Shown here one piece after another: positions 33,010-42,318 of a stretch of 64,000 bases of DNA. The notes beneath the pieces are model-generated. The model was given only the letters and a program-made list of their open reading frames with translations. It ran no database searches and was not told where the DNA came from. The first letter of the stretch is position 1. Every line of letters starts with the position of its first letter. The position numbers and the translations under genes were made by a program. The stretch covers positions 310,001 through 374,000 of the forward strand of contig NZ_CP012898.1 of NCBI RefSeq assembly GCF_001310225.1. The letters are read 5' to 3'. Source of the stretch: Pseudalgibacter alginicilyticus (GTDB taxonomy: Bacteria; Bacteroidota; Bacteroidia; Flavobacteriales; Flavobacteriaceae).

Positions 33010-34770
33010 ATGATATATCCTAAAATACCGAATGCACAAACAGTCATTCAGCTTTGTAAAGCAAAAAAAATACAACATATAGTAATATCTCCAGGTAGTA
33101 GAAATGCGCCTTTAACGATTGGGTTTAGTAATGATCCTTATTTTAAATGTTATAGTATTGTAGACGAACGTTGTGCCGCATTTTTTGCTTTGGGCTTGGC
33201 TCAGCAATTAAAGCATCCAACAGCAGTGGTTTGCACTTCAGGTAGTGCAGTGCTTAATTATTACCCAGCGGTTGCCGAGGCGTTTTATAGCGATATACCT
33301 TTAATTGTTTTGTCTGCTGATAGGCCTAAGCACTTAGTGGGTATAGGAGATGGGCAAACCATAAACCAAAAAGATGTTTTTGCAAATCATATTCTGTATT
33401 CAACGCATTTAAAATTGGATATAAAAGATGAAAAAAATATTCCTGAAAATGAAGAACTTCCTATAATTAAGAATTTAGAGGATAAATTAGAACGATTTTT
33501 AGGGTTTCAAAAAGATATTCAGACATTTAATGAAGAAGAAATTCTTACAGCAATCAATCAAGCTACTTTAAAAAAAGGGCCTGTTCATATTAATATTCCA
33601 TTTGATGAACCGTTATATGAAACTGTGAGTAAATTAAGTGTCAACCCTAAAGTTCCGGATGTTTCGGTAAAAACGAAACCTATTGATAATTATATTGTTC
33701 AAGAATGTTTTGATTATTGGAATGCTTCAGCAAAAAAAATGATTTTGGTAGGCGTAAATCATCCAAATCAAATTGAAGAGAAATGGTTGAGCGAACTTTC
33801 AAAAGACGACAGTGTGTTGGTTTTAACTGAAACAACATCCAATTTGCATCATAACACTTTTTTTTCAAACATAGACCAGTTAATATCTCCACTTACTGAC
33901 ACTGAACAAAAAGCATTACAGCCTGACATTTTAGTCACTTTTGGAGGTCTTATTATTTCGAAAAAAATAAAAGCCTTTTTAAGAAAATTTCAGCCTAAAC
34001 ACCACTGGCATATCGATGAAAAATCAGCAAATGATACGTTTTTTTCTTTGTCAAATCATATAAAATCTACACCTAACCAGTTTTTTGATGCATTACTTTC
34101 ACGTGTTACCCACCATGTGAAAAGTGATTATTATACTAGTTGGGAACAAGTAAAAAAACAACGATTTGAAAAACATCAATTGTATTTAAAACAAATACCT
34201 TTTTCAGATTTTAAAGCCTTTGAAGTGTTACTTAGTACTATTCCAGATTATTATGTATTGCAAGTAGGAAATAGTTCTGCTATCCGATACACGCAATTAT
34301 TTCAACTTAATAAAACATTAAAAGTGTATTGTAACAGAGGTACGAGTGGTATTGACGGAAGTACCAGTACAGCTATAGGTAGTGCAGTGGCCAATGAAAA
34401 ACCAACTGTTTTTGTAACAGGAGATTTAAGTTTTTTATATGATAGCAACGGGCTATGGAATAATTATATCCCTAAAAATTTCAGGATTATAGTTGTTAAT
34501 AATGGAGGAGGAGGCATTTTTAGGATTTTACCTGGGCATAAAAATACTGAGAATTTTGATTCTTTTTTTGAAACGAAGCACAACCTTAATGCTAAATATT
34601 TGTGTAAAATGTTTGGTTTTGAGTATTTTAGTGCCGATACAGAATTGCAATTAAAAAGTAAGTTAAAGCCTTTTTATTCGGATTCAGAAGCTCCAAAATT
34701 ATTAGAAATATTTACTCCAAGTACAATCAATGACGAACAGCTTTTGAATTATTTTGAGTTTTTAAAGTAA
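33010..34770 (+). CDS. menD: SEPHCHC synthase (menaquinone synthesis)
   Basis: 586 residues from the ATG at 33010; a TTG 63 bp upstream is open but adds residues unlike the family. ThDP-dependent enzyme: ISPGSRNAPLTI, VDERCAAFFALGLAQ (catalytic Glu), TSGSAVLNYYPAVAEAFYSDIPLIVLSADRP, and the ThDP motif TGDLSFLYDSNGLWNN...NNGGGGIFRILPG. It joins isochorismate and 2-oxoglutarate. Cytosolic. Confidence 0.95.
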   Translation: MIYPKIPNAQTVIQLCKAKKIQHIVISPGSRNAPLTIGFSNDPYFKCYSIVDERCAAFFALGLAQQLKHPTAVVCTSGSAVLNYYPAVAEAFYSDIPLIVLSADRPKHLVGIGDGQTINQKDVFANHILYSTHLKLDIKDEKNIPENEELPIIKNLEDKLERFLGFQKDIQTFNEEEILTAINQATLKKGPVHINIPFDEPLYETVSKLSVNPKVPDVSVKTKPIDNYIVQECFDYWNASAKKMILVGVNHPNQIEEKWLSELSKDDSVLVLTETTSNLHHNTFFSNIDQLISPLTDTEQKALQPDILVTFGGLIISKKIKAFLRKFQPKHHWHIDEKSANDTFFSLSNHIKSTPNQFFDALLSRVTHHVKSDYYTSWEQVKKQRFEKHQLYLKQIPFSDFKAFEVLLSTIPDYYVLQVGNSSAIRYTQLFQLNKTLKVYCNRGTSGIDGSTSTAIGSAVANEKPTVFVTGDLSFLYDSNGLWNNYIPKNFRIIVVNNGGGGIFRILPGHKNTENFDSFFETKHNLNAKYLCKMFGFEYFSADTELQLKSKLKPFYSDSEAPKLLEIFTPSTINDEQLLNYFEFLK

Positions 34771-34864
34771 ATTTTAGATTAAAAGTGACTTTCTAATTTT
34801 TTATGTGTCTAAAAAATAGATACCTTTAAAGAACCAATAATATTAACAAAAAAAACTTTTTATC

Positions 34865-35203
34865 ATGAGTAAAAGAGATGAATTAATTGCAAAGTATGCG
34901 TCAGATTTAAAAGACAAATGTGGTGTTACTGCTGATATGGATTTATTAACAAAAGTAACCATTGGTTGTGGCCCTTCTATTTACAATGCTGATGCGGCTA
35001 CTGTTTCAGGATCAGATGCTTCAGAGTTGGCAACTGTAAAAAATAATTTTTTAATTAAAAAATTAGGATTAAAAGATAGCGAAGATTTAGATAAAGGCAT
35101 TGCTGCTGTTATTGAGCAATATGGACAATCAAACAGAAATAAATATAGAGCAGTTGTTTATTATTTGTTAACCAAACATTTCAAAAAAGAATCAGTTTAC
35201 TAA
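34865..35203 (+). CDS. DUF2853 protein
   Basis: 112 residues from an ATG at 34865. A small all-helical protein with YASDLKDKCGV, KVTIGCGPSIYNADAATVSGSD and NKYRAVVYYLLTKHF, typical of DUF2853. Function unknown. A TACCTTTA box about 45 bp upstream is a near match to the -7 element. A terminator follows, so the gene is likely monocistronic. Confidence 0.85.
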   Translation: MSKRDELIAKYASDLKDKCGVTADMDLLTKVTIGCGPSIYNADAATVSGSDASELATVKNNFLIKKLGLKDSEDLDKGIAAVIEQYGQSNRNKYRAVVYYLLTKHFKKESVY

Positions 35204-35227
35204 ATAGTGTCTGTAAATAAATGATAC

Positions 35228-35269
35228 AAAAGCGTTACTTCAAAATTTTTGGAATTGTAACGCTTTTTT
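35228..35269 (+). terminator. Rho-independent terminator
   Basis: AAAAGCGTTAC pairs with GTAACGCTTTT around a loop of about 20 nt, followed by T residues. Confidence 0.88.
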
Positions 35270-35396
35270 CTTTGTCTTAAATTTAGTTTAGAAAAGTCTT
35301 TATCAAAAAAGAAAAGGGTATTTAACATTAGTAATATGTAAATTAATCATTCATTTCTTTCCTCGTTTTTTTTATTTACTATTTTCCTAATATCAC

Positions 35397-35404
35397 TACC
35401 TTTG
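35397..35404 (+). promoter_or_regulatory. -7 box before cvfB
   Basis: TACCTTTG, a perfect match to the Bacteroidota TAnnTTTG element, ends only 4 bp before the ATG, so the transcript is probably leaderless or nearly so. No clear -33 box. Confidence 0.5.
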
Positions 35405-35408
35405 AGGC

Positions 35409-36239
35409 ATGATACATTTAGGGGAATTTAATACATTAGAAATACTTCGAGAAGCAGAGCAAGGTGTCTATCTTGCAGATGCTGATGGAAATGAAGTGTT
35501 ATTACCAAACAGATACGTACCGCAAACGTTTAAGATTTGGGATAAAATTGAGGTTTTTGTTTATTTAGATAATGAAGAGCGTCCAGTTGCTACTACTGAT
35601 AAACCTTATATTATAAAAAACGATTACGCTTTATTGCGTTGCAATCAAGTTACAGATTATGGTGCTTTTTTAGATTGGGGATTGGTAAAAGAATTATTTT
35701 GCCCATTTAAAGAACAAGCTTTTCCAATGAAACCTGGAGGTTGGTATTTGGTGCATTGTTATTTAGATGAAAAAACGGATCGATTAGTGGCTTCAAGTAA
35801 AACCAATCGTTTTTTAGATAATAAAACCTTAACGGTTAGTGAATTTGATGAAGTAGATTTAATTGTTTCACATCCCTCTGATATAGGAATGAATGTTATT
35901 GTAAATAAAGCACATACTGGATTGATTTATAAAGACAGTATTTTTAAAGACATTAGTGTGGGCGATAGGCTAAAGGGGATTGTTAAAAAAATACGTCCTG
36001 GGAATAAATTAGATATAGCTCTTGGACAAATTGGTTATAGAAATATTGAGCCCAATGCAGAGCGTATTATGCATGAGTTACACGATAATAGTGGGTATTT
36101 AAATCTTAATGATAAGTCCAATCCTGAAGCTATAAAAAATCAGCTTCAAATGAGTAAAAAGAATTTTAAAAAGGCTGTTGGAACTCTATATAAACAGCGT
36201 TTAATAGAAATTAAACCCGATGGTATTTATTTGGTTTAA
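35409..36239 (+). CDS. cvfB: S1 RNA-binding protein, CvfB family
   Basis: 276 residues from an ATG at 35409. Tandem S1-like OB domains: LGEFNTLEILREAEQGVYLADADGNEVLLP near the start, NQVTDYGAFLDWGLVKELF in the middle, and a third domain with GMNVIVNKAHTGLIYKDSIF. A C-terminal winged helix follows (MSKKNFKKAVGTLYKQRLI). CvfB-type proteins bind RNA and affect expression of other genes. It ends exactly where the convergent 136-aa gene ends. Confidence 0.88.
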   Translation: MIHLGEFNTLEILREAEQGVYLADADGNEVLLPNRYVPQTFKIWDKIEVFVYLDNEERPVATTDKPYIIKNDYALLRCNQVTDYGAFLDWGLVKELFCPFKEQAFPMKPGGWYLVHCYLDEKTDRLVASSKTNRFLDNKTLTVSEFDEVDLIVSHPSDIGMNVIVNKAHTGLIYKDSIFKDISVGDRLKGIVKKIRPGNKLDIALGQIGYRNIEPNAERIMHELHDNSGYLNLNDKSNPEAIKNQLQMSKKNFKKAVGTLYKQRLIEIKPDGIYLV

Positions 36240-36650
36240 TCAGTATTGATTTTTTAAGGTTTTTTCAACCCAATTTGTAGATTCAAGAAGGCAGGTGAAA
36301 TTCTTTTTATTAAATTTAAAAAAGTGGTTTTCTACATCAAATACTTTTTCTGCAAATGCATTATAAGTTACCGTAGCATAGGCTGATAAATTTTTAAATG
36401 TTTCATTAAATAGAGGTGCTTCAGAGATAACAATGGAATATGAGTTTATTCTATTACCAATAAATCCAAACTTACGGTTTCCAAAGTATTTTTTCATTAA
36501 AACTTTGCTTTCTTTAAAGTTTTCATAAGAAATATTAACGCCTTCATGAAATTCAGCAATCACATAATTATCAAAAAAGAATAAATTTCCTAAGGCTATG
36601 GTTTCTTGAGCTATAACGCTTGGATATAAAGTAGATTCAGTAACCGACAT
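36240..36650 (-). CDS. Conserved flavobacterial protein of unknown function
   Basis: 136 residues from the ATG at 36650; a TTG at 36680 would add 10. Soluble alpha/beta protein with NLFFFDNYVIAEFHEGVNISYENF and RKFGFIGNRINSYSIVI, resembling small STAS-like or SpoIIAA-like folds found in this group. Not assignable further. Convergent with cvfB with no gap. Confidence 0.6.
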   Translation of the reverse strand: MSVTESTLYPSVIAQETIALGNLFFFDNYVIAEFHEGVNISYENFKESKVLMKKYFGNRKFGFIGNRINSYSIVISEAPLFNETFKNLSAYATVTYNAFAEKVFDVENHFFKFNKKNFTCLLESTNWVEKTLKNQY

Positions 36651-36922
36651 AAGAAGTACATTTTTAAAATGGGCGTGCAAATATACAATGCTTATATAGT
36701 ATTTTGGTATACCAATTGTATTATTACCAAATATTTACTATTTGAGTTATAGTTATAACAAATTAATAAGTTTTGGTATGAATAGTTTGTCTTAAATATA
36801 TGTAAATAAGTAATTTTGAAATAGAAATAATAAAACGATTTAAGACGCTATTGATGTAAAAAAATATTTTTTTTAAATATTTAGTGCTTTTTCTGTAGAA
36901 ATTAAGATACCTGTGGTGTTTT

Positions 36923-38035
36923 TTAATTTAAAAGCTCAGCAATTTTATTTTCTAATGCTTGACCTCTTAAATTTTTAGCAATAATTTTGCCTTCTTGATC
37001 TAAAATATAAGTAGCAGGTATTGATGTAACATTGTAAAGTTCTGCAATAGGGTCTTGCAAAGTTAAATTAGCAACTTGATGCCAAGTTAGCTTATCGTCA
37101 GCAATGGCTTTTATCCATGCTTCTTTTTGGTTTTCTTTATCTAAGGACACGCCAATAATCTCTAAACCTTTACTGTGATATTTATTGTATACCCTTACAA
37201 CGTTAGGGTTTTCTCTTCGGCAAGGTGCACACCAAGAAGCCCAGAAGTCAATGATAGTTACCTTACCTTTTATATCATTTAAAGCCAATGAATTTCCCTC
37301 AGGTGTTGGAGCACTAAAATCTGGAGCAATATCGCCAATTGCTAAAGGTGGTTTTTCTGTTTTTTTAGCAGTTATATAGTCACTGATACGCTTGCCATAC
37401 TTTGAACTTTTTAAGTTGTCCGACAAACCATTAAAACTATTTTCAACTTTATCTAAAGGGGCTTGTGGGTCGTAGGTTTTGTTTTCTAAAACAATAACGG
37501 CCGCATACGAATTATTATATTTGTTAGTGAAATTAAATGGTAAATCAGAAATCTTTTCATTTGTATTCGTTAAAGCTTCATTGGTTTCTGTATCGTCAGG
37601 AGCTACAGCACCTGTTCTTAATGTATTTATTAACTCATTTTGTTTTTTTCGTAAGGCAATAAGATCTTTGAAAAAAGAAGATAAGTTTTCGTTATTAGTT
37701 GTTCCAGATATTTTTGAAGTATGTAGACTATCTTTTTTAGCAATAATATTAATAGTGCCATTTTCAACAATAAAAGGAGCATTTCCGTTTTGACCATCAA
37801 TAAAAAGAAATTCTAAGTTAGGTTCATTACGAGTTCCTTCAAAAGAAAACTGTTCATTCATGACAATGGCAGTATCTTTATTTATTAAACGTCCTTGTTC
37901 ATCAACAGTTTTTATATAAGCTCTTATACCGTTTAAAACGCCAGGAGCTTCACCGTTTATGATAAAACGATCTTTTTTAGATGTGTTACAGGCTAAAAAA
38001 AGACATGTAAAAGCTGTAAGTAGTGCGAATTTCAT
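36923..38035 (-). CDS. TlpA-like thiol-disulfide oxidoreductase lipoprotein
   Basis: 370 residues from an ATG at 38035. Lipobox LFLAC; an N-terminal DUF4369-type beta domain (DRFIINGEAPGVLNGIRAYI...FSFEGT, residues 20-120); then a thioredoxin fold: PDFSAPTPEGNSLALNDIKGKVTIIDFWASWCAPCRRENP with the redox pair C-A-P-C (near 268-271) and a cis-Pro in TSIPATYILD. It reduces disulfides in the periplasm. Transcribed away from mnmE. Confidence 0.9.
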   Translation of the reverse strand: MKFALLTAFTCLFLACNTSKKDRFIINGEAPGVLNGIRAYIKTVDEQGRLINKDTAIVMNEQFSFEGTRNEPNLEFLFIDGQNGNAPFIVENGTINIIAKKDSLHTSKISGTTNNENLSSFFKDLIALRKKQNELINTLRTGAVAPDDTETNEALTNTNEKISDLPFNFTNKYNNSYAAVIVLENKTYDPQAPLDKVENSFNGLSDNLKSSKYGKRISDYITAKKTEKPPLAIGDIAPDFSAPTPEGNSLALNDIKGKVTIIDFWASWCAPCRRENPNVVRVYNKYHSKGLEIIGVSLDKENQKEAWIKAIADDKLTWHQVANLTLQDPIAELYNVTSIPATYILDQEGKIIAKNLRGQALENKIAELLN

Positions 38036-38115
38036 AGTAGGGTAATTTTACGCCAAATATAATTATTTTTTTCATTTAGTTATTTTAAACAGGTGTGTTA
38101 ACATTTCAATTTTAG

Positions 38116-38123
38116 TATTTTTG
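38116..38123 (+). promoter_or_regulatory. -7 box before mnmE
   Basis: TATTTTTG fits TAnnTTTG and ends 4 bp before the mnmE ATG, implying a very short or absent 5' leader. No -33 box is evident. Confidence 0.4.
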
Positions 38124-38127
38124 CAGC

Positions 38128-39531
38128 ATGACACATCAAGATACTATTGTAGCATTGGCAACGCCTTCAGGAGCAGGTGCTATTGCTGTTATTAGATTGT
38201 CTGGAAATGAGGCTATTATGTTTGCAGAAGCCCAGTTTAAATCGGTTTCAGGAAAACGATTGAGTAAGCAAGCCACACACACCATTCATTTAGGACATAT
38301 TATAGATTCTGATAGAACCATTGATGAGGTTTTGGTATCCGTATTTAAAAATCCTAATTCATATACTGGTGAAGATGTAGTAGAAATATCATGCCATGGT
38401 TCTAGTTATATTCAACAGGAAATTATTCAATTGTTTCTTCGAAAAGGCTGCCGAATGGCTACAGCAGGTGAGTTTACTTTGCGTGCTTTTTTAAATGGAA
38501 AAATAGATTTGAGTCAGGCGGAAGCTGTAGCCGACTTAATTTCAAGTGATAATGAAGCGTCCCATCAAATTGCGATGCAGCAAATGCGAGGTGGTTTTTC
38601 TTCTGAAATTGCTAAACTTCGTGAAGAACTTTTAAATTTTGCCTCGTTGATAGAATTGGAATTAGATTTTGCTGAAGAAGATGTAGAGTTTGCTGATAGA
38701 ACTCAATTTAAAGATCTTATTTCAAGAATTACCTTTGTTTTAAAACGATTAATAGACAGTTTTTCAGTTGGTAACGTGATAAAAAATGGTATTCCAGTAG
38801 CCATTGTAGGAGAACCAAATGTTGGAAAATCTACACTATTAAATGCCCTTTTAAATGAAGACCGTGCCATAGTAAGTGATATTGCAGGAACTACCAGAGA
38901 TACTATTGAAGATGAATTGGTGATTGAAGGCATTGGGTTTCGTTTTATAGATACCGCAGGAATTCGAGATACTAAAGATGTTGTTGAAGGTATTGGTATT
39001 AAAAAAACCTTCGAAAAAATAGAACAATCGCAAGTGGTTTTATATTTGTTTGATGCCACAAAGTTTGTTGAAAATTCAGAATTGTTTCAAATTGAAATAG
39101 AAAAAATAAAAAACAAATACCCTTTAAAGCCTTTATTAATTATTCCTAATAAAATAGATAAACTATCTGTTGAAGAAGTGGTGCAATTAGAAGTGTTTTT
39201 AAGCGGTATTGAAAACTCCAAATACATCTTATTAGCTGCAAAAGAAAATAGGGGCGTAGAGGAACTAAAAAGTCAGTTAATTGGTTTTGTAAATACAGGT
39301 GCGTTAAGAAATAACGAAACTATTATTACAAATACTAGGCACTACGATTCATTACTAAAAGCTTTAGAAGAAATTCAAAAAGTACAAGAAGGTATCAACA
39401 CTAATTTATCAAGCGATTTAATGGCAATAGATATTCGTCAGGCTTTATATCACTTTGGGGAGATTACTGGTGAGATTACCAATGATGATTTATTAGGGAA
39501 TATCTTTGCTAATTTCTGTATTGGGAAGTAA
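38128..39531 (+). CDS. mnmE: tRNA modification GTPase
   Basis: 467 residues from an ATG at 38128. N-terminal folate-binding domain (DTIVALATPSGAGAIAVIRLSG), helical domain with MQQMRGGFSSEIAKLREELL, inserted G domain (GEPNVGKSTLLNALL near 230, IAGTTRDTIED, DTAGIRDT, NKID), and the conserved C-terminal CIGK with the catalytic Cys. With MnmG it makes 5-carboxymethylaminomethyl-uridine in tRNA wobble positions. The gene is intact although an island begins just after it; mnmE 3' ends are known integration sites of islands. Confidence 0.97.
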   Translation: MTHQDTIVALATPSGAGAIAVIRLSGNEAIMFAEAQFKSVSGKRLSKQATHTIHLGHIIDSDRTIDEVLVSVFKNPNSYTGEDVVEISCHGSSYIQQEIIQLFLRKGCRMATAGEFTLRAFLNGKIDLSQAEAVADLISSDNEASHQIAMQQMRGGFSSEIAKLREELLNFASLIELELDFAEEDVEFADRTQFKDLISRITFVLKRLIDSFSVGNVIKNGIPVAIVGEPNVGKSTLLNALLNEDRAIVSDIAGTTRDTIEDELVIEGIGFRFIDTAGIRDTKDVVEGIGIKKTFEKIEQSQVVLYLFDATKFVENSELFQIEIEKIKNKYPLKPLLIIPNKIDKLSVEEVVQLEVFLSGIENSKYILLAAKENRGVEELKSQLIGFVNTGALRNNETIITNTRHYDSLLKALEEIQKVQEGINTNLSSDLMAIDIRQALYHFGEITGEITNDDLLGNIFANFCIGK

Positions 39532-39699
39532 CTTACTTTCTTTTATTTGTTAATCCCTTGTTATTGTTGACTTTATAGAGTTTTGTCTTCTCTTTTTTGT
39601 TGTTTATTTGCTCTTTTTTAACTAAATTTGTTGTATATCTGTTGCCTAAAATACAAAATTGTTGCCCATTTCTGTTGGCGAAGATATAGGCGAAATGAT
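39532..39699. other. Island left junction, noncoding
   Basis: 168 bp between the mnmE stop and the repeat block. It should hold the integration site (attL) and promoter of the excisionase-like gene. Several TTGTT-type words occur (ATTGTTGCCC, TTTGTTGT); no clear inverted repeat. Confidence 0.4.
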
Positions 39700-39749
39700 G
39701 CACCATAACGCACCACGTTGCACCATTACGCTACATAAAGCACCATTTA
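39700..39749 (+). repeat. Five tandem 10-bp repeats before the excisionase-like gene
   Basis: Units GCACCATAAC, GCACCACGTT, GCACCATTAC, GCTACATAAA and GCACCATTTA follow each other with no gap, the last ending on the A of the ATG. A 10-bp period puts each unit on the same face of DNA, as in iterons or arm-type sites of recombinases. The period is not a multiple of three, so an upstream coding start is unlikely. Confidence 0.65.
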
Positions 39750-40114
39750 TGAGCAGTAATTTATACATTCCAAAAACTTGTAAGCATTGCGGTAATGCCT
39801 TTACAGCTCGTACAACAGTTACCAAATACTGCGGTGATAGTTGTGCTAAAAGAGCTTATAAGGCACGTAAACGTAAGGAGAAAATACAAACTACCCTTAT
39901 TGATGATATGCAACAACAAAAAGAAGTTGTTCAAGTTCACAATCCAAATGCTGTAAACAATAAAGATTTTTTAAGCGTTACAGAAGCCTCACAACTTATT
40001 GGTGTTAGTAGATGGACCATTCAAAGAATGATTCAACAAGGGCGTTTAAAAGCTGTTCCTTTTGGTAGAAAGCGTATTGTAGCAAGATGGCAAATAGAAA
40101 ACCTTTTTAATTAG
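39749..40114 (+). CDS. Zinc-finger plus excisionase-type HTH protein
   Basis: About 121 residues from the ATG at 39749; an earlier start (39659) would translate the 10-bp repeats and is rejected. N-terminal KTCKHCGNAFTARTTVTKYCGDSCAKRAYKAR gives a C-x2-C...C-x3-C zinc knuckle with a basic tail. The C-terminal FLSVTEASQLIGVSRWTIQRMIQQGRLKAVPFGRKRIVARW is a MerR/excisionase-like winged helix. It lies 6 bp before the integrase gene, so it probably sets integration versus excision. Confidence 0.8.
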   Translation: MSSNLYIPKTCKHCGNAFTARTTVTKYCGDSCAKRAYKARKRKEKIQTTLIDDMQQQKEVVQVHNPNAVNNKDFLSVTEASQLIGVSRWTIQRMIQQGRLKAVPFGRKRIVARWQIENLFN

Positions 40115-40120
40115 TAAATT

Positions 40121-41215
40121 ATGAAAGTAACATTAAGACAACGAAAAAAGAATGATAAAATTAGTTTGTATTTAGATTACTATCATAAAGGCAAGCGTAA
40201 AACAGAATACCTGCGTTTATACCTTACACCTAATCCTAAAACTAAAACGGAAAGAGAGGTAAATAAAAAAACAAAGCAATTAGCTGAAACCATTTGTGCG
40301 CAAAGACAGATTGAAATACAAAATGGTATTTATGGCTTTCAAGATATTGAAAAGCTAAAAGGTAGTTTTATTACTTATATCACAGCTTTAGCAGAAAAGA
40401 AAAATACAAGTTCTGGCAATTATGGCAATTGGAACAGTATGCTAAAACATCTAAAAACTTTTTGTCCAACAGACGTAAGTTTTCAAGATATTGATAAGGA
40501 TTTCGTAGAACGCTTTAAAGAGTATTTAGATAAGGATGCAATGGCAAGAGCAGGTAAAAAATTATCTCAAAACTCTAAATATTCTTATTATGGAAAATTC
40601 AACGCTGCATTAAAACAAGCTGTTAAGGATGGTATTTTAAGAATAAACCCAGCAAATGGTGTTGAGTATTTTAAACAAGGTGAACCTCAACGAGAGTTTT
40701 TAACTTTAGATGAATTACAAATAGCAGTTAACACAGAATGTGAGTTACCACTTTTAAAAAGTGCTTTTATATTTTCTGCGCTTACCGGTTTACGTTGGTC
40801 AGATATTGAAAAACTGATTTGGTCAGAAATTCAACATTCTAAAGAAATGGGCTATTATATTCGTTTCAGACAAAAGAAAACAAAAGGAGTTGAAACTTTA
40901 CCTATTTCAGACCAAGCGGCAGAACTGTTAGGAGATAAAGGTAAACCTGAAGAAAAAGTTTTTCAAGGTTTACATTATAGTGCCTGGTCTAACTTAAAAT
41001 TACAACAATGGATGATGAAAGCAGGTATTACAAAGAATATCACGTTCCATTGTGCGCGTCATACCTATGCAACTTTACAATTAACTTTAGGTACAGATAT
41101 TTATACAGTTTCAAAATTGTTAGGTCATAAGGAATTGAGAACTACACAGATTTATGCAAAAGTTATTGATGATAAAAAGAAAGAAGCTGCTAATAAAATT
41201 AAATTGGATTTATAA
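40121..41215 (+). CDS. Tyrosine-type site-specific integrase
   Basis: 364 residues from an ATG at 40121. N-terminal arm-binding domain (VTLRQRKKNDKISLYLDYYHKGKRKTEYL), a SAM-like core-binding domain (about 95-185), and a catalytic domain with R in TGLRWSDIEKL, K in RQKKTKGVE, H-x-x-R in FHCARHTYAT, GHKELRTTQ and nucleophile Tyr in TQIYAKV. It would integrate and excise the island, most likely at the mnmE 3' end right beside it. Its stop overlaps the next start by 1 bp. Confidence 0.93.
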   Translation: MKVTLRQRKKNDKISLYLDYYHKGKRKTEYLRLYLTPNPKTKTEREVNKKTKQLAETICAQRQIEIQNGIYGFQDIEKLKGSFITYITALAEKKNTSSGNYGNWNSMLKHLKTFCPTDVSFQDIDKDFVERFKEYLDKDAMARAGKKLSQNSKYSYYGKFNAALKQAVKDGILRINPANGVEYFKQGEPQREFLTLDELQIAVNTECELPLLKSAFIFSALTGLRWSDIEKLIWSEIQHSKEMGYYIRFRQKKTKGVETLPISDQAAELLGDKGKPEEKVFQGLHYSAWSNLKLQQWMMKAGITKNITFHCARHTYATLQLTLGTDIYTVSKLLGHKELRTTQIYAKVIDDKKKEAANKIKLDL

Positions 41216-42162
41216 TGAAAGGAAGTATATTTTCAAGTTTGGTTTCTATAACGAGCGGCTTACATAGAGATAATAGACAGGAAAAGGATTTTAAATACCT
41301 ACTGTCTGATTTCAAATTGAATCAAAAAGCTAAAAACGCAGTTTTTAAAGTAAACTTTAAAAAGCCTTTAAATGCTAAAAAAGAATACTACCAAAAGTTG
41401 ATATTTAATGAAACAGAAAATACAGTAGCTTCATTTGTAAAGGAATTTCCCAAAAATGCAACTACACCAGAAAATAAATACAGCTATACCATTCTACTTA
41501 ATAAATTTGATAAGTACTTAAATGACATTGCAATTTATATCACTAAAAGGGGAATAACAGCAGATTTCAACAATGATGACAATTATATCATAAACTACTT
41601 AAAAGTATCTGTAATAAGGTTGTATGCTGAACTACAAGAGCAATACGGTCAGTTTTCCGTAAACACAAAATTCTCAATTGCTGAAATTGCAGAAAAATAC
41701 TTTAATGATGAAACTTTTGATATTAGCCTAATAGAAAAGAGTACCACTAAAAAAGTTGCTACCAAAACAACATCAAAAAAGAAAGCAAAACCAAAGACCT
41801 CTTTTGGATATAAAAGCAACGACACCTCAACCTTGCTAACTGTGCTCAAACAAATAAATCTAAAAATAGATTTGTTAGATAACCGTACAACTGGAGAACA
41901 GTTGCACGCATTATTATTAGCAAAAGATTTTTCAAATACAGAATCGCAAATTTATCTTCAATGCGAGACGACACAGTTTAGTTACCTTGTAACGAAACTA
42001 AAGCCATTTTTTAATGGTTTTAATCCTACCTCAATAGAACGTTCTGAAAAATTTGTTACTAAAACAGGTACGCTATTAAAAGCGAATAATCTTCACAAAA
42101 ACAAAGTTCACAACCCAAAAGAAAAGGAAGAAATAGATAAAATCATCCAACAACTGCAATAA
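41215..42162 (+). CDS. Unknown island protein
   Basis: 315 residues; ATG overlaps the integrase stop (TAATG). Lysine-rich and helical, with a low-complexity linker of Lys and Thr (STTKKVATKTTSKKKAKP, near 180-200) between two domains. No signal. It resembles proteins that often follow integrases in Bacteroidota elements (possibly the DUF6617 type), but that assignment is not secure. Confidence 0.5.
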   Translation: MKGSIFSSLVSITSGLHRDNRQEKDFKYLLSDFKLNQKAKNAVFKVNFKKPLNAKKEYYQKLIFNETENTVASFVKEFPKNATTPENKYSYTILLNKFDKYLNDIAIYITKRGITADFNNDDNYIINYLKVSVIRLYAELQEQYGQFSVNTKFSIAEIAEKYFNDETFDISLIEKSTTKKVATKTTSKKKAKPKTSFGYKSNDTSTLLTVLKQINLKIDLLDNRTTGEQLHALLLAKDFSNTESQIYLQCETTQFSYLVTKLKPFFNGFNPTSIERSEKFVTKTGTLLKANNLHKNKVHNPKEKEEIDKIIQQLQ

Positions 42163-42165
42163 AAA

Positions 42166-42194
42166 ACAGTAAGAATAGTAAGAAATCTTACTGT
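42166..42194. promoter_or_regulatory. Inverted repeat with repeated GTAAGA/TCTTAC words
   Basis: ACAGTAAGA (42166-42174) pairs with TCTTACTGT (42186-42194). GTAAGA occurs twice, and TCTTAC three times by 42222. No T-run follows, so an operator for the HTH proteins is as likely as a terminator. Confidence 0.4.
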
Positions 42195-42318
42195 TGTCTT
42201 ACCCTTGTTTTACACTCTTACTAAAAACGGGAAGCCAATTTTCAACCTTTGTCCTGTTCTTGAAAACCAAGAATGACATTTGGCCAGATGTCCTCATTTA
42301 TTTAAAACAAAATAAACG

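Noticed and set aside
39659-39748. Upstream start for the excisionase-like gene
   Set aside because: It would translate the 10-bp repeats, whose period is not a multiple of three and which look noncoding.
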